Made by a program: the position numbers and the translations under genes
DNA from: Thalassotalea sp. ND16A
Lineage (GTDB): Bacteria > Pseudomonadota > Gammaproteobacteria > Enterobacterales > Alteromonadaceae
DNA: 64,000 bases
Direction of reading: 5' to 3'
Assembly (NCBI RefSeq): GCF_000764205.1
Contig: NZ_JQDZ01000114.1
Location: 44,851-108,850 of the forward strand
Shown: piece after piece, positions 26,195-35,907 of the stretch
Layout of the letters: each line of letters opens with the position of its first letter
Position numbering within the stretch: position 1 is the stretch's first letter
Notes under the pieces: model-generated
What the model saw: the letters and a program-made list of their open reading frames with translations, nothing else
What the model was told of the DNA's origin: nothing
Databases searched by the model: none

Positions 26195-26772
26195 GTAACC
26201 ATGTCGCACTGGTATTAGCCGCAGGGTTTTCAAAGCGCTATGGCAGCGATAAACGCTTAAGTGGCAAAAATAAGCCGATGATTTTGCAATGCTTAGATAA
26301 GATTTGTGCACACTATAAACATGTATTTGTTATCCACCGTCATCAAGATGATGCTCTTATAGATCTCATCAACGCTAATCAAGCCACATTAATACCCGCG
26401 CCATTAGAGAATATTGGTATTGGCACCAGCATCGCAACCGGCGTAAGAAAAATTGAACAATCAATTGCTACCATAGACAGCATAAGTATTTTTTTAGCGG
26501 ATATGCCATTTATCCAGTTTGAGTCAATAAGTGCAGTGATAAAACAAGCAAACCCAAACAGTATCGTAAGACCCGTATTTAACCATCAATCTGGCCACCC
26601 GGTGTGTTTTGGCAAATTCTTTTTCCCTGCATTAAAAGCTTTATCCGGCGATAACGGCGCAATGAGTATCATAAAAAATAACCGCCCGGCGTTCGTTGAA
26701 ATAGAGGTGAGCGATGAAGGTGTTATAGCAGATATTGATCTGACAGAGCATTGGCCATCACAATCAAAGTGA
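26191..26772 (+). CDS. MobA-like nucleotidyltransferase (MocA type)
   Basis: The 193-aa protein has the nucleotidyltransferase opening LVLAAGFSKRYGSDKRL (7-23) and the metal-site motif LADMPF (about 109-114), followed by GHPVCFGKFFFPAL. Together with the overlapping xdhC-type gene it is best read as a molybdopterin cytidylyltransferase, making the cofactor form used by xanthine dehydrogenase-family enzymes. The glycine-rich opening has LAAGFSKRYG, the MocA form. Confidence 0.75.
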   Translation: MSNHVALVLAAGFSKRYGSDKRLSGKNKPMILQCLDKICAHYKHVFVIHRHQDDALIDLINANQATLIPAPLENIGIGTSIATGVRKIEQSIATIDSISIFLADMPFIQFESISAVIKQANPNSIVRPVFNHQSGHPVCFGKFFFPALKALSGDNGAMSIIKNNRPAFVEIEVSDEGVIADIDLTEHWPSQSK

Positions 26773-26881
26773 AGGTGATTCAGTTATTGAAATAAATCAC
26801 TTATTGCTAATCGCGATTATTGTAAAATCACAAAAAAATCATTTCAAACTTGTTTTTTAAATTTCCGTGAACGTATCAAAT

Positions 26882-27420
26882 GTGCCATTCAGAGACGTTT
26901 AACCTTCCAATATCAGGGCATACTTAGAAACAATTAACCACGTCATTGCGGCGCAGGCCGCAACCCCCTTTCGGATATAGCGTGCCTATAAACAATTGCT
27001 TCCTCAAATTAATTTCAATTAAGCTACAATTAAATTTCATTCATTGAAAAGGAATTCAATCATGAAACAACCCGCAATCTATATTATTTCAAATGTTCAC
27101 AATACAGTTCTGTACATTGGCGTAACCAGCAATTTAGTTCAACGAATATACCAACATAAAGAAAAGCTTATTGGTGGTTTTAGTGCTAAATACAACTTAA
27201 CAAAACTTGTTTATTTTGAATTATTCAACGACATGGAAAACGCGATTGTAAGAGAAAAGCGATTAAAGCAGTGGCATCGAAGATGGAAAAATAGATTAAT
27301 TGGAGGGGTAAATCCAAACTGGCGAGATTTATACCTTGATATTATTTGAGTTTATTTTTGCTAGCCACAGCATGCGTCAGGAGGTTGCGGCCTGCGCCGC
27401 AATGACGGTGTGTTTTTTCT
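26882..27420. mobile_element. GIY-YIG gene flanked by 25-bp perfect inverted repeats (candidate mobile unit)
   Basis: The left repeat 26941-26965 begins CGTCATTGCGGCGCAGGCCG, and the right repeat 27383-27407 is its exact complement. Each repeat is itself a hairpin (TTGCGGC GCAG GCCGCAA). GAAACAATTAACCA lies left of the first; GGTGTGTTTTTT lies right of the second. The unit holds one gene, a GIY-YIG nuclease. Bases 26927-27053 recur without change at 63874-64000. GTGCCATT at 26882 recurs at the same distance (59 bases) in the second copy. Confidence 0.65.
27062..27349 (+). CDS. Single-domain GIY-YIG endonuclease
   Basis: The 95-aa protein consists of one GIY-YIG domain. The two strands read IYIISNVHNTVLYIGVTSNL (Y-I-I ... 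Y-I-G), followed by an Arg in VQRIYQHK (R and Y expected near the active site), the conserved Glu in NAIVREKRLKQW and a closing PNWRDLY. Such stand-alone domains (UPF0213-like) are common in bacteria, and their DNA targets are mostly unknown. I chose the ATG at 27062 because AAAAGGA sits 8 bases upstream; a TTG at 27044 would destroy that site. It is enclosed by inverted repeats and has no operon partner. Confidence 0.85.
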   Translation: MKQPAIYIISNVHNTVLYIGVTSNLVQRIYQHKEKLIGGFSAKYNLTKLVYFELFNDMENAIVREKRLKQWHRRWKNRLIGGVNPNWRDLYLDII

Positions 27421-27470
27421 AGATTAAGTGGTGTATTGTACGGCTCTTAATCGCTCTTTATAGCCGTTGA

Positions 27471-27545
27471 CTACTTCTTCTTTTTCGATGCAACAAAAAT
27501 AACGATAAATACAACAAATATCACACCTATAGTAGACCAAGTCAT
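27471..27545 (-). CDS. 24-residue single-helix membrane peptide
   Basis: ATG at 27545 follows a strong ribosome site (AAGGAGCATTT). The product is one hydrophobic helix (WSTIGVIFVVFIVIFVAS) with a KKKK tail, the topology of many small regulatory membrane peptides (N-out, C-in by the positive-inside rule). Too short for confident gene calling, but the combination of site, helix and basic end is unlikely by chance. Function unknown. Confidence 0.5.
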   Translation of the reverse strand: MTWSTIGVIFVVFIVIFVASKKKK

Positions 27546-27635
27546 AAATGCTCCTTAAAACCAACTTTCTATTAATTGCTCACACTAGCCTTTCGATTTC
27601 AATAAATAACCATTACTTTATTGGAGGTATCAAAG

Positions 27636-28052
27636 TTACCAATACTCTTTTATCAGGGTGATTTTACCATCGTTAAACTCAAACAAACGCATTAATGGTT
27701 TTTTATCAACCTCAGTAGCTCCATTCATTTCAGTTGTAGATACATAGGTAATTGAGATTGCGTTTAGCCCCTCAATCTTGTCTATGATTTCTGTAGATAA
27801 TGAATCGGCAACTCCCATATAATTTTTTAGTCCCTGAATGAATTCCTTTTTCGTTAAGTCGGCACTGTAATTAGGGTGTTGGTAGCGCATATCCTCGGCT
27901 AGTAGCAGTGCCACATTTTCGATATCGCTTACTACTGCCCCTTTAACTTTGGTTTTATCGCTTAACGTTATAAATTCAGTAACTAAAGAGTCATTTGCAG
28001 CACTGGCAGCAAATGAAATAGATAAAATTAGTAATAATAAAATTTTCCGCAT
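27636..28052 (-). CDS. Secreted NTF2-like (SnoaL-type) protein
   Basis: The 138-aa protein has a signal peptide 1-18 (ISFAASA-AND). The mature part has the helix-strand pattern of NTF2-like cone folds: a helix with IENVALLLAEDMRYQHPNYS, then TKKEFIQGLKNYM, and three final strands ending MRLFEFNDGKITLIKEYW. The C-terminal 'F.DGKI....EYW' is typical. Ligand or substrate unknown. Confidence 0.65.
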   Translation of the reverse strand: MRKILLLLILSISFAASAANDSLVTEFITLSDKTKVKGAVVSDIENVALLLAEDMRYQHPNYSADLTKKEFIQGLKNYMGVADSLSTEIIDKIEGLNAISITYVSTTEMNGATEVDKKPLMRLFEFNDGKITLIKEYW

Positions 28053-28149
28053 ATTCCCTCGATATTTTTAAGTATTATTTGTCTGAACAGTCGATACAAG
28101 GCGTTATGAGATAGACTGACTAAGAACTTTCGATTAAAAATTAAAAAAC

Positions 28150-29157
28150 TTACTGCTTTGGCTTATCCAAACCAAAGTGCAAATAGGCATTGTCGGTAAC
28201 AATGCGACCACGTGGAGTGCGCTGTAAAAACCCTTGTTGAATCAAAAACGGTTCAATCACATCTTCAATGGTTTCGCGCTCCTCACCAATAGCCGCGGCA
28301 ACGTTATCTAAGCCGACCGGGCCGCCGCCAAATTTATCAATAATGGCGAGCAACAGTTTTCTATCCATTAAATCAAAGCCTTCACCATCTACCTCGAGCA
28401 TATTTAACGCTTTACAGGCGGTATCTTGGCCTACCGGGCCGGTAGTTTTGACTTCGGCATAATCTCTAACCCGGCGCAATAAACGATTGGCGATTCGTGG
28501 GGTACCGCGCGAGCGGCGTGCCACTTCAAATGCGCCTTCATCGTTTAAATCGACATTCAAAAAATGCGAGGAGCGGCTAATGATGTCTTTTAAATCTTCT
28601 ACTTTATAAAACTCTAAGCGTTGTACTATGCCAAAACGATCACGCAGTGGTGAGGTTAAAGAGCCGGCACGTGTTGTTGCCCCGATCAAAGTAAATGGTG
28701 GTAAATCCAGTTTGATTGAACGCGCCGCCGGGCCTTCACCTATCATGATGTCGAGCTGATAATCTTCCATCGCCGGATAGAGGATTTCTTCTACCACCGG
28801 GCTTAAGCGATGAATTTCATCAATAAATAACACATCGTTTTCTTCTAAATTGGTTAACAGCGCCGCCAAGTCTCCGGCTTTTTCCAATACCGGACCCGAT
28901 GTGGTGCGAATGTTCACCCCCATTTCATTGGCAACGATGTTGGCTAATGTCGTTTTACCAAGGCCCGGCGGGCCAAAAATCAACAGGTGATCGAGTGGCT
29001 CATTTCGATTTTTAGCAGCAGTAATGAATATTTCCATCTGCTCTTTTACCGGCTCTTGGCCGGTGTAGTCGCCGAGCATTTTCGGGCGAATGGCTCTATC
29101 AATCGTTTCTTCTTCACGACTTGCAGTAGGTTGTATTAATCGATCGGCTTCAATCAT
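28150..29157 (-). CDS. ruvB: Holliday junction branch migration ATPase RuvB
   Basis: Ring ATPase that drives branch migration with RuvA. Walker [10 protein letters not shown] (62-70), Walker [10 protein letters not shown] (109-117), sensor 1 LIGATTRAG, and the arginine-finger region SPLRDRFGI. The C-terminal winged-helix domain has [20 protein letters not shown]. Length 335 aa. It is separated from ruvA by 123 bases, so it may have an additional promoter. Confidence 0.97.
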   Translation of the reverse strand: MIEADRLIQPTASREEETIDRAIRPKMLGDYTGQEPVKEQMEIFITAAKNRNEPLDHLLIFGPPGLGKTTLANIVANEMGVNIRTTSGPVLEKAGDLAALLTNLEENDVLFIDEIHRLSPVVEEILYPAMEDYQLDIMIGEGPAARSIKLDLPPFTLIGATTRAGSLTSPLRDRFGIVQRLEFYKVEDLKDIISRSSHFLNVDLNDEGAFEVARRSRGTPRIANRLLRRVRDYAEVKTTGPVGQDTACKALNMLEVDGEGFDLMDRKLLLAIIDKFGGGPVGLDNVAAAIGEERETIEDVIEPFLIQQGFLQRTPRGRIVTDNAYLHFGLDKPKQ

Positions 29158-29280
29158 AGTATTCGACTTAGTGTTATATATTCAGTTACAGTTATGGTGT
29201 TATAAATTTAGTTATTTTTATTGTTCTTGGTTAGGGTGTCAGTATTGGTGTTAATGTTAGCAACACAGATTCACTATAGA

Positions 29281-29907
29281 TTACAGCATAGATTTCAATG
29301 CGTCTCGAATTAACTCTTCTGAGCTCATATCTTCAACAAATACCGCTTTAACCGCTTTGTCTGCCTGAATGTGTTTGTAGCCCAGAGATACCAGCGCGGT
29401 AATGGCATCATCTTTATTATTTGCTGCACTTAGCAAGGAATTGTCAGCAGTAATCGTGTCTACCGGGAAACTGTCTGTTGCCGGAGTCGCAGTATCCTGG
29501 CCCCAGTCTTTGAGTTTATCGCGCATTTCAATGAGTAGTCGCTCTGCGGTCTTTTTGCCAACACCAGGTATTTTTACAATCGTGGCTACATCATCAAGGT
29601 TTACACAATGGACAAACTGCCCTGCCGACATATTCGACAAGATGGCCAACGCCAATTTGGGCCCGACACCATTCACCTTGATTAATAAGCGAAACAATTT
29701 ACGCTCTGTTTGGTTGGCAAAGCCGTATAACAATTGCGCATCTTCTCGCACGACAAAATGAATATAAATAGTCGCTTCTTGTTCAAGCTTTGGGAGATGG
29801 TAAAAACTGGTCATGGGTAGAGTGACTTCATAGCCAACACCGTTACATTCGAGTAAAATTTCTGGGGCCTGTTTTTCTATTAATAACCCGCGTAAACGTC
29901 CTATCAC
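29281..29907 (-). CDS. ruvA: Holliday junction DNA-binding protein RuvA
   Basis: The 208-aa protein has the N-terminal OB domain ([20 protein letters not shown]), two helix-hairpin-helix motifs ([17 protein letters not shown] about 76-92 and [18 protein letters not shown] about 111-128) and the C-terminal domain that contacts RuvB ([16 protein letters not shown]). Confidence 0.97.
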   Translation of the reverse strand: MIGRLRGLLIEKQAPEILLECNGVGYEVTLPMTSFYHLPKLEQEATIYIHFVVREDAQLLYGFANQTERKLFRLLIKVNGVGPKLALAILSNMSAGQFVHCVNLDDVATIVKIPGVGKKTAERLLIEMRDKLKDWGQDTATPATDSFPVDTITADNSLLSAANNKDDAITALVSLGYKHIQADKAVKAVFVEDMSSEELIRDALKSML

Positions 29908-30024
29908 AGTAATATCCTATCAATTATTCTTGCTTTTAATGATTTGCATTAGGTATGCACTTTAATACTGTATATATTACCACTGTATAAATATATAGCA
30001 AACAGAAAGCTTGTTTAAAAACCG

Positions 30025-30062
30025 GGGTCAGAGTCAAATTTACCGTAACCTGACTCTGACCC
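30025..30062. repeat. GGGTCAGAGTCA inverted repeat, REP-like
   Basis: A 12-bp perfect inverted repeat: GGGTCAGAGTCA at 30025-30036 and TGACTCTGACCC at 30051-30062, with AACCGG before it. This GGTCAGAGTCA-type palindrome is one I associate with REP sequences linked to REP-associated tyrosine transposases. No such transposase is present in the window. It lies between ruvC and ruvA and could also slow or end transcription. Confidence 0.55.
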
Positions 30063-30067
30063 TAGTT

Positions 30068-30595
30068 TTATCTAAGCCGTCCGCGTACCGTTTTTTTCGC
30101 CTGGCCGGCCATTTTTATTAACGAGTCATAACTATGACCATGACAAATTGCGATGGCTAAGGCATCGGCCGCATCGGCTTGCGGTGGTGCCGGTAGCTTT
30201 AAAAATGAGGTGACCATATGCTGCACTTGTTTCTTATCGGCAGCACCGGTGCCAACTACGGCTTGTTTAATTTGCCTGGCCGAGTATTCAGCCACTTCAA
30301 TGCCATTATTGGTCGCCGCGACAATGGCCGCGCCCCTAGCCTGCCCAAGTTTTAAGGCGCCACCGGGGTTTAACCCCATAAAGACTTGCTCGATGGCAAA
30401 CATATCGGGTTTAAATTGTAATATCAGCTCAGACACACCAGCAAAGATGATTTGTAATCGTTCGGGGTGGTTATCGCCAGCAGCTAAGGTTTTAATACAA
30501 CCACTGCCAAGATAATTAAATTTACGTCCCTGTTTTTCGATTACCCCATAACCGGTTAGTCTCGAACCAGGGTCGATTCCTAAAATGATACTCAT
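30068..30595 (-). CDS. ruvC: Holliday junction resolvase RuvC
   Basis: The 175-aa endonuclease resolves junctions made by RecA and moved by RuvAB. All four acidic residues are found: D8 in ILGIDPGS, E69 in [10 protein letters not shown], and D141 and D144 in QADAADALA. It is split from ruvA by 160 bases that hold a REP-like palindrome, unlike compact ruvCAB operons. Confidence 0.96.
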   Translation of the reverse strand: MSIILGIDPGSRLTGYGVIEKQGRKFNYLGSGCIKTLAAGDNHPERLQIIFAGVSELILQFKPDMFAIEQVFMGLNPGGALKLGQARGAAIVAATNNGIEVAEYSARQIKQAVVGTGAADKKQVQHMVTSFLKLPAPPQADAADALAIAICHGHSYDSLIKMAGQAKKTVRGRLR

Positions 30596-30694
30596 GAATA
30601 TTAGTAGACTTATAAAGGTATGAGTTTAAAGATGCCATAGAACGGCGTAAATGAAAAGCAAGCACGACTAAAACGCCGGCCGCTCGTTGCCCGA

Positions 30695-30726
30695 AGCTCG
30701 TAGCTCGTAGCTCGTAGCTCGTAGCT
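30695..30726. repeat. Heptamer tandem repeat AGCTCGT, about 4.6 copies
   Basis: Four full copies of AGCTCGT and a partial one lie in the gap between aspS and ruvC, next to GAAGCTCG and GCTCGTTGC. GCTCGTAGC also appears once near 54810. A second heptamer array of a different unit is at 54638-54723. Confidence 0.8.
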
Positions 30727-30727
30727 A

Positions 30728-30768
30728 AAAAAAACCTTGCTCAATCACTCAAGCAAGGCCTTTTTTAA
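30728..30768 (-). terminator. Terminator of aspS
   Basis: On the minus strand the hairpin CCTTGCTTGAG...TTGAGCAAGG is followed by TTTTTTTT, starting a few bases after the aspS stop. On the plus strand it also ends in CCTTTTTT. Confidence 0.8.
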
Positions 30769-30779
30769 ACTATCAAATT

Positions 30780-32567
30780 CTATTCAGAATCGTCTGCTTT
30801 CGCTTCTGCTGGAATGGCTTGAACGCCCAACTCTACCAATTGTGCCGGGTTAGCACGACCTGGCGCGTTGGTTAATGGACAAGCAGCCGTTGTGGTTTTC
30901 GGGAATGCCATCACGTCACGAATAGACGTAGCGCCAGTCATTAACATGACGATGCGGTCTAAGCCAAACGCTAAGCCCGCATGTGGAGGTGTACCGTAGC
31001 GTAAAGCTTCGAGTAAGAAGCCAAATTTCTCTTCAGCTTCGTCATCGCTAATGCCTAAAATTCTAAATACGGCGGCTTGCATTTCCTGGCTGTGGATACG
31101 TACAGAACCACCGCCTAATTCACAACCGTTAAGCACCATATCGTAGGCATTTGATAATGCACCAATTGGATTGGCTTCTAACTCTTGTGCCGTTAAATCG
31201 CTAGGCGCGGTAAACGGGTGGTGCAAGGCATGCATGTTGCCATCGATTTCTTCAAACATAGGGAAATCAACAACCCATAATGGTTTCCAGCCTTCAACCG
31301 TTAAGCCTAAGTCTTCACCCAGTTTTAAACGAAGTGCGCCTAACGCTTCCGTAACTACTGTGTTCTTGTCTGCGCCAAATAAGATTAAATCACCCGTTTG
31401 GGCATTCGTACGCGCTAATAACTCAGTTACCGCGGCTTCGGGTAAGAATTTCAAGATAGGCGATTGTAAGCCTTCCATGCCAGCATCTTTGTCGTTCACT
31501 TTTAACCAGGCTAATCCTTTGGCACCATAAATGTTGACATACTTGGTGTAATCATCGAGGTTTTTACGAGAGACTTTACTGGCCGCACCGGGGACACAAA
31601 TAACCGCAACACGGCCGTTTTCATCATTGGCAGGACCCGAGAATACTTTAAACTCAACGTCTTTTAAGATATCGGCAACATCGACAATTTCCAGCGGGTT
31701 ACGTAAATCAGGTTTGTCTGAGCCAAAACGTTGCATCGCTTCCGAATATGGCATGCGTGGGAAGTCGCCCAAATCCACATTTAATAATGATTGGAATAAC
31801 TCACGGATCATGGTTTCGGTAACTGCCATTACCTGATCAGCACTCATGAACGATGTTTCGATATCTATTTGGGTAAATTCTGGCTGACGGTCAGCACGTA
31901 AATCTTCATCACGGAAACATTTCACAATTTGGTAATAACGCTCCATACCCGACATCATCAGTAATTGTTTAAATAACTGCGGCGATTGTGGTAAGGCAAA
32001 AAAGTTACCTTTTTGAGTACGACTTGGTACCAAGTAATCACGAGCACCTTCAGGAGTTGCCGCCGTTAAAATTGGCGTTTCAATGTCCAGGAACCCTTGT
32101 TTTTCAAGAGACGCACGTACTTGTGATGTCACTTTTGCACGAAAACGTAAACGTTCAGTCATTTCTGGACGACGTAAATCCAGGTAACGGTACTTTAAGC
32201 GTTGCTCTTCAGAATTTTTTTGATGGTTATCAAGCGTCAACGGCAGTGGTGCAGCTTTAGAGATAATATTTAACTCTAAGCCTAATACTTCAATAGCACC
32301 GGTCGCCATATCTTTATTGATTTGCGTCTCAGGACGGGCACGAACTTTACCTTTAATTTGAACACAAAATTCATTACGCAGAGTATTTGCTGTGGCTAAT
32401 ACTTCCGCCAGGTCGGGATCAAATACCACCTGTACGATACCTTCACGATCACGCAAATCTACAAAAATCACCGCACCTAAGTCGCGACGACGATTAACCC
32501 AACCACAAAGAGTTACTTCTTGTTCTACGTGAGATTCATTCACCTCACCACAAAATAAACTGCGCAT
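30780..32567 (-). CDS. aspS: Aspartyl-tRNA synthetase
   Basis: Class II synthetase of 595 aa. The N-terminal anticodon-binding OB domain has [19 protein letters not shown]. Motif 2 is seen in [18 protein letters not shown], followed by PEFTQIDIE; motif 3 in [15 protein letters not shown]. The bacterial GAD insertion lies at about 290-420. I start at the ATG at 32567 because the protein then begins [10 protein letters not shown], as E. coli AspRS does (MRTEYCGQL); an ATG at 32600 would add 11 residues. The window also holds four tRNA-Asp genes, its substrate. Confidence 0.95.
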   Translation of the reverse strand: MRSLFCGEVNESHVEQEVTLCGWVNRRRDLGAVIFVDLRDREGIVQVVFDPDLAEVLATANTLRNEFCVQIKGKVRARPETQINKDMATGAIEVLGLELNIISKAAPLPLTLDNHQKNSEEQRLKYRYLDLRRPEMTERLRFRAKVTSQVRASLEKQGFLDIETPILTAATPEGARDYLVPSRTQKGNFFALPQSPQLFKQLLMMSGMERYYQIVKCFRDEDLRADRQPEFTQIDIETSFMSADQVMAVTETMIRELFQSLLNVDLGDFPRMPYSEAMQRFGSDKPDLRNPLEIVDVADILKDVEFKVFSGPANDENGRVAVICVPGAASKVSRKNLDDYTKYVNIYGAKGLAWLKVNDKDAGMEGLQSPILKFLPEAAVTELLARTNAQTGDLILFGADKNTVVTEALGALRLKLGEDLGLTVEGWKPLWVVDFPMFEEIDGNMHALHHPFTAPSDLTAQELEANPIGALSNAYDMVLNGCELGGGSVRIHSQEMQAAVFRILGISDDEAEEKFGFLLEALRYGTPPHAGLAFGLDRIVMLMTGATSIRDVMAFPKTTTAACPLTNAPGRANPAQLVELGVQAIPAEAKADDSE

Positions 32568-32808
32568 GTCTAATATCCTGAAAATAATATTGCTGTGCAT
32601 CTGAACTAGCGAGCAACCGCTCTGTTACGGTTTAAGATGCCTAAAATTAAAAGCGGTATTATAAAGCAAATGTCATTAATGTCACCTGCAAACCATAGTG
32701 ATTAATGATTTTTCCATTGCTTTAGCGTTTTTTATCAGCATTCTTGCTCGATTGTGAAATAGATTGCTGAGATTATTTCTCTAACGGTAAATTTTAAGAT
32801 AAAATAAC

Positions 32809-32980
32809 TAGGGTCTGTTGACCTTTGAGGTACAAATTTTGTTCAAACAGGCGAGCTTTGAACAAGGCATGGCGATAGAAGTTTGGTTGTTCCAAATGAT
32901 TGAGCCATAACGCGGAGCAAAGCTCGCCTGTTTGAACCCGAAGGGCAGCAAAAATGCACCGCAAAGATCAACAGACCCTA
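32809..32980. mobile_element. MITE-like element, 172 bp, ends TAGGGTCTGTTGA
   Basis: Terminal inverted repeats TAGGGTCTGTTGACCTTTG on the left and, as complement, TAGGGTCTGTTGATCTTTG on the right. An inner 19-bp perfect inverted repeat (32842-32860 and 32918-32936) contains CAAACAGGCGAGCTTTG. No reading frame. It starts and ends with TA, so a TA target duplication is likely. It lies between aspS and cmoA, which are divergent, and so may carry part of their promoter region. Confidence 0.7.
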
Positions 32981-33033
32981 ATAATATCGACCATTCTATT
33001 CACTTAAAATAGCTAATTAAATAAGCAGGTTAA

Positions 33034-33768
33034 ATGAGTCAACAAGATACAGATCTTATTTATTCCAAGCCACACACCAAAGTGGCGGATTTTCGTTTTG
33101 ACGCGCAAGTGGTTGAAGTGTTTCCAGACATGATCAAACGCTCGGTGCCAGGCTACAATACCATCATTGAAACCATTGGCCAGCTCAGTCACAAGTATGC
33201 GCAAGATAACAGTAACATATACGATTTGGGTTGTTCTTTAGGCGCAGCCAGTTTGGCGATGCGGCAAAATATCAGCGCGCAGAACTGCCAAATTATCGCC
33301 ATTGATAACTCGAAAGAGATGGTAGAACGCTGCCAAATTCATGTAAATGCGTTTAAAGCCAATACCCCGTGTACCGTCAAACAAGGCGATATTCTCAGTG
33401 AAGACATGCACAATGCCTCAGTGATTGTTTTAAACTTCACCCTACAGTTTATCCCAAGCGAACAGCGACAAACGCTATTGTCGAAAATTGCCGACGCCCT
33501 GCTGCCGGGTGGCGTATTGATTTTATCGGAAAAAATTTACGACAATGATCCGGTATGCAAAGACTTACTGAACGATTTACACCACAATTTTAAACGAGCC
33601 AATGGTTATAGTGACTTGGAAATTGCGCAAAAGCGCGCAGCTATCGAAAACGTAATGCTGCCAGATACGCTAACCACACATTTGCAGCGTTTAGATAACG
33701 CCGGTTTTCGCCATGCTACCCCCTGGTTTCAATGTTTTAACTTTTTCTCACTGATTGCCATCAAATAA
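33034..33768 (+). CDS. cmoA: Carboxy-SAM synthase CmoA
   Basis: The 244-aa enzyme makes carboxy-S-adenosylmethionine from SAM and prephenate for wobble modification of tRNA. The SAM motif is YDLGCSLGAASLAM (about 63-76), followed by IIAIDNSKEMVERC. VPGYNTIIETIGQL is the conserved family block. It lies 18 bases before cmoB. Confidence 0.95.
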   Translation: MSQQDTDLIYSKPHTKVADFRFDAQVVEVFPDMIKRSVPGYNTIIETIGQLSHKYAQDNSNIYDLGCSLGAASLAMRQNISAQNCQIIAIDNSKEMVERCQIHVNAFKANTPCTVKQGDILSEDMHNASVIVLNFTLQFIPSEQRQTLLSKIADALLPGGVLILSEKIYDNDPVCKDLLNDLHHNFKRANGYSDLEIAQKRAAIENVMLPDTLTTHLQRLDNAGFRHATPWFQCFNFFSLIAIK

Positions 33769-33786
33769 CAGACAAAAGATATTCCC

Positions 33787-34752
33787 ATGAATTTATTTAA
33801 TCGATTTTATCAACAAATTGCTGGTAACAACCTGGCGCACTGGCTTACCTGTTTGCCGCAGCAATTGGCCGACTGGCAAAAGCATGACTTGCACGGTGAA
33901 TTCTCCAAGTGGCTAAAAACTCTGGATGCGCTGCCGCAAACAAAGGCAAGCACAATCGATATCAGCAATAGTGTCACCATTGGTACTAGTGACGACATCA
34001 ATCAGGGCGAACAAAAACGCATCACCAATTTACTGAAAAATTTCAAGCCCTGGCGTAAAGGCCCCTACCACGTACATGGTATTCATATTGATACCGAATG
34101 GCGCAGCGACTTTAAATGGGATCGGTTGGCCCCGCACATTAGTGATTTAAAAAACCGCTATGTATTAGATATTGGCTGTGGCAGTGGCTACCACTTATGG
34201 CGCATGCGTGGCGACGGCGCCAAGTTTGTCGTTGGTATCGATCCAACGCAATTATTTTTGATGCAATTTTTAGCGATGCAGCACTTCATCAAAGACGACA
34301 ACGTTAACTTGTTGCCATTAGGCGTTGAGCACTTACCTGAGCTAAAAGCCTTCGACACAGTATTTGCCATGGGCGTGCTGTACCACAGAAAATCGCCCAT
34401 CGATTTTTTGCAGCAATTAAAAGCTCAGTTAAAACCCGGTGGCGAATTAGTGTTGGAAACGTTAATCATTGAAGGCGACGAACATACGGTATTAGTGCCC
34501 GGCGATCGCTATGCAAAAATGCGCAACGTTTGGTTTTTGCCCAGTGGCGCCGCATTAGTGCACTGGATGGAACGATTGGGCTTTAAAAACGTGCGTGTAG
34601 TAAGTACCGATCAAACCGCATTTGAAGAACAGCGTCAAACACCATGGATGGATACCGAGTCGTTACAAGACTTCCTTGATCCCGATGATGCCAACAAAAC
34701 CATCGAGGGCTACCCGGCACCATTAAGAGCTATCGTCATCGCTAACGCCTAA
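33787..34752 (+). CDS. cmoB: tRNA U34 carboxymethyltransferase CmoB
   Basis: The 321-aa enzyme moves the carboxymethyl group of carboxy-SAM onto 5-hydroxyuridine-34, giving cmo5U. The SAM-binding block [17 protein letters not shown] lies at about 123-139, followed by [36 protein letters not shown] matches the family. Operon with cmoA. Confidence 0.95.
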   Translation: MNLFNRFYQQIAGNNLAHWLTCLPQQLADWQKHDLHGEFSKWLKTLDALPQTKASTIDISNSVTIGTSDDINQGEQKRITNLLKNFKPWRKGPYHVHGIHIDTEWRSDFKWDRLAPHISDLKNRYVLDIGCGSGYHLWRMRGDGAKFVVGIDPTQLFLMQFLAMQHFIKDDNVNLLPLGVEHLPELKAFDTVFAMGVLYHRKSPIDFLQQLKAQLKPGGELVLETLIIEGDEHTVLVPGDRYAKMRNVWFLPSGAALVHWMERLGFKNVRVVSTDQTAFEEQRQTPWMDTESLQDFLDPDDANKTIEGYPAPLRAIVIANA

Positions 34753-34848
34753 AGCTAAGGTTATGGCTATAGTGCAGAACTAAGAACCGGGTTGAGTAAA
34801 TAAAATAGAACGTTAATAACAAGAGACAGCCAATATAAAGAGATAACT

Positions 34849-35748
34849 ATGGATAAAGTCTTTCGCGCCAAAACCACCATCGAGCAATGGCGGATATTGC
34901 ATGCTGTGGTTGAGCATGGCAGTTATGCCAAGGCCAGTGAGGTGCTGAATAAAAGTCAGTCCTCGCTCAATCATGCGGTGGCAAAATTACAGTCACAACT
35001 AGGTATTGCGCTGTTAGAGGTGGATGGCCGAAAAACTCAACTCACGACAGCTGGCAGTGCGATGCTACGCCGCTCGAAAAAAATTCTGCAAGACATGCAA
35101 TCACTAGAAGAGTTTGCCGATACCTTAAACGGCGGCTGGGAAGCAGAAATTACCATCGCCTGTGAAGTGCTGTATCCAAAACATCGTTTATTAAATGCGT
35201 TAAAAGACTACTGGCCAAAAAGCCATGGCAGTCGTTTAAAAATAACCGACGAAGTAATCTCAGGCTCTACTGAAGCGATTAAAAACAAAACTGCAGATCT
35301 GGTATTAAGTCCGCACTTTCCCGAAGGCGTGCATGGAAACTACCTTTACACCACAACCATGCTACCTGTGTGTTTACATAGTCATGAAATACTGCAAACC
35401 AACAGCATAAGTAGTGAAGAATTGGCCGATTATTTACAGCTGGTGATCGGCGATACCGGTATGGCGAAACCCGATAAGGGTTGGCTTAAGGCCGAAAAGC
35501 GCTGGACGGTTTCCAGCTTTTATGAAGCCATTACCATATTAAAGCAAGGCATAGGTTTTTGCTGGGTACCAAAACATTTAATCGAGTCCGAGCTTAACGA
35601 TGGCTCTTTAATCGCGATTAAGTTAGAAGGCTCTACCTCATTGGCAGTGCCAGTCACCTTAGTGATCCCCGACAGAAAAAATGCAGGCCCAGGGGTATTG
35701 TTGCTCGAGCAAGTGATTTTGGCGGAGCATCAAGCCGACAGAGAATAA
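34849..35748 (+). CDS. LysR family transcriptional regulator
   Basis: The 299-aa regulator has a winged HTH at about 12-70 (VVEHGSYAKASEVLNKSQSS, LNHAVAKLQSQLGIALLEVD) and a LysR substrate-binding domain from about 95 to the end (EITIACEVLYPKHRLLNALK, GIGFCWVPKHLIES). The first helix is preceded by TTIEQWRILHAV. Target unknown: the next gene, on the same strand, is a dGTPase-family gene. AAAGAGATAACT precedes the ATG. Confidence 0.85.
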   Translation: MDKVFRAKTTIEQWRILHAVVEHGSYAKASEVLNKSQSSLNHAVAKLQSQLGIALLEVDGRKTQLTTAGSAMLRRSKKILQDMQSLEEFADTLNGGWEAEITIACEVLYPKHRLLNALKDYWPKSHGSRLKITDEVISGSTEAIKNKTADLVLSPHFPEGVHGNYLYTTTMLPVCLHSHEILQTNSISSEELADYLQLVIGDTGMAKPDKGWLKAEKRWTVSSFYEAITILKQGIGFCWVPKHLIESELNDGSLIAIKLEGSTSLAVPVTLVIPDRKNAGPGVLLLEQVILAEHQADRE

Positions 35749-35907
35749 TAGCAATTAGTATAAAGACAATATTTTGAGGTCTTGATCTTCCTCATGTGCT
35801 TGATATAGTGGTATTAACTTGGACTCGAGATATACAGCCCCCACTTTCCCGAGTTGAGGTTTTTAACAATAATAATACCAAGATGGCCTGGCGACAAGGA
35901 TCACAGC

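Noticed and set aside
27044..27061. TTG start for the GIY-YIG gene
   Set aside because: The TTG lies within the AAAAGGA ribosome site serving the ATG at 27062, and the extra residues (KRNSI) look like leader sequence.
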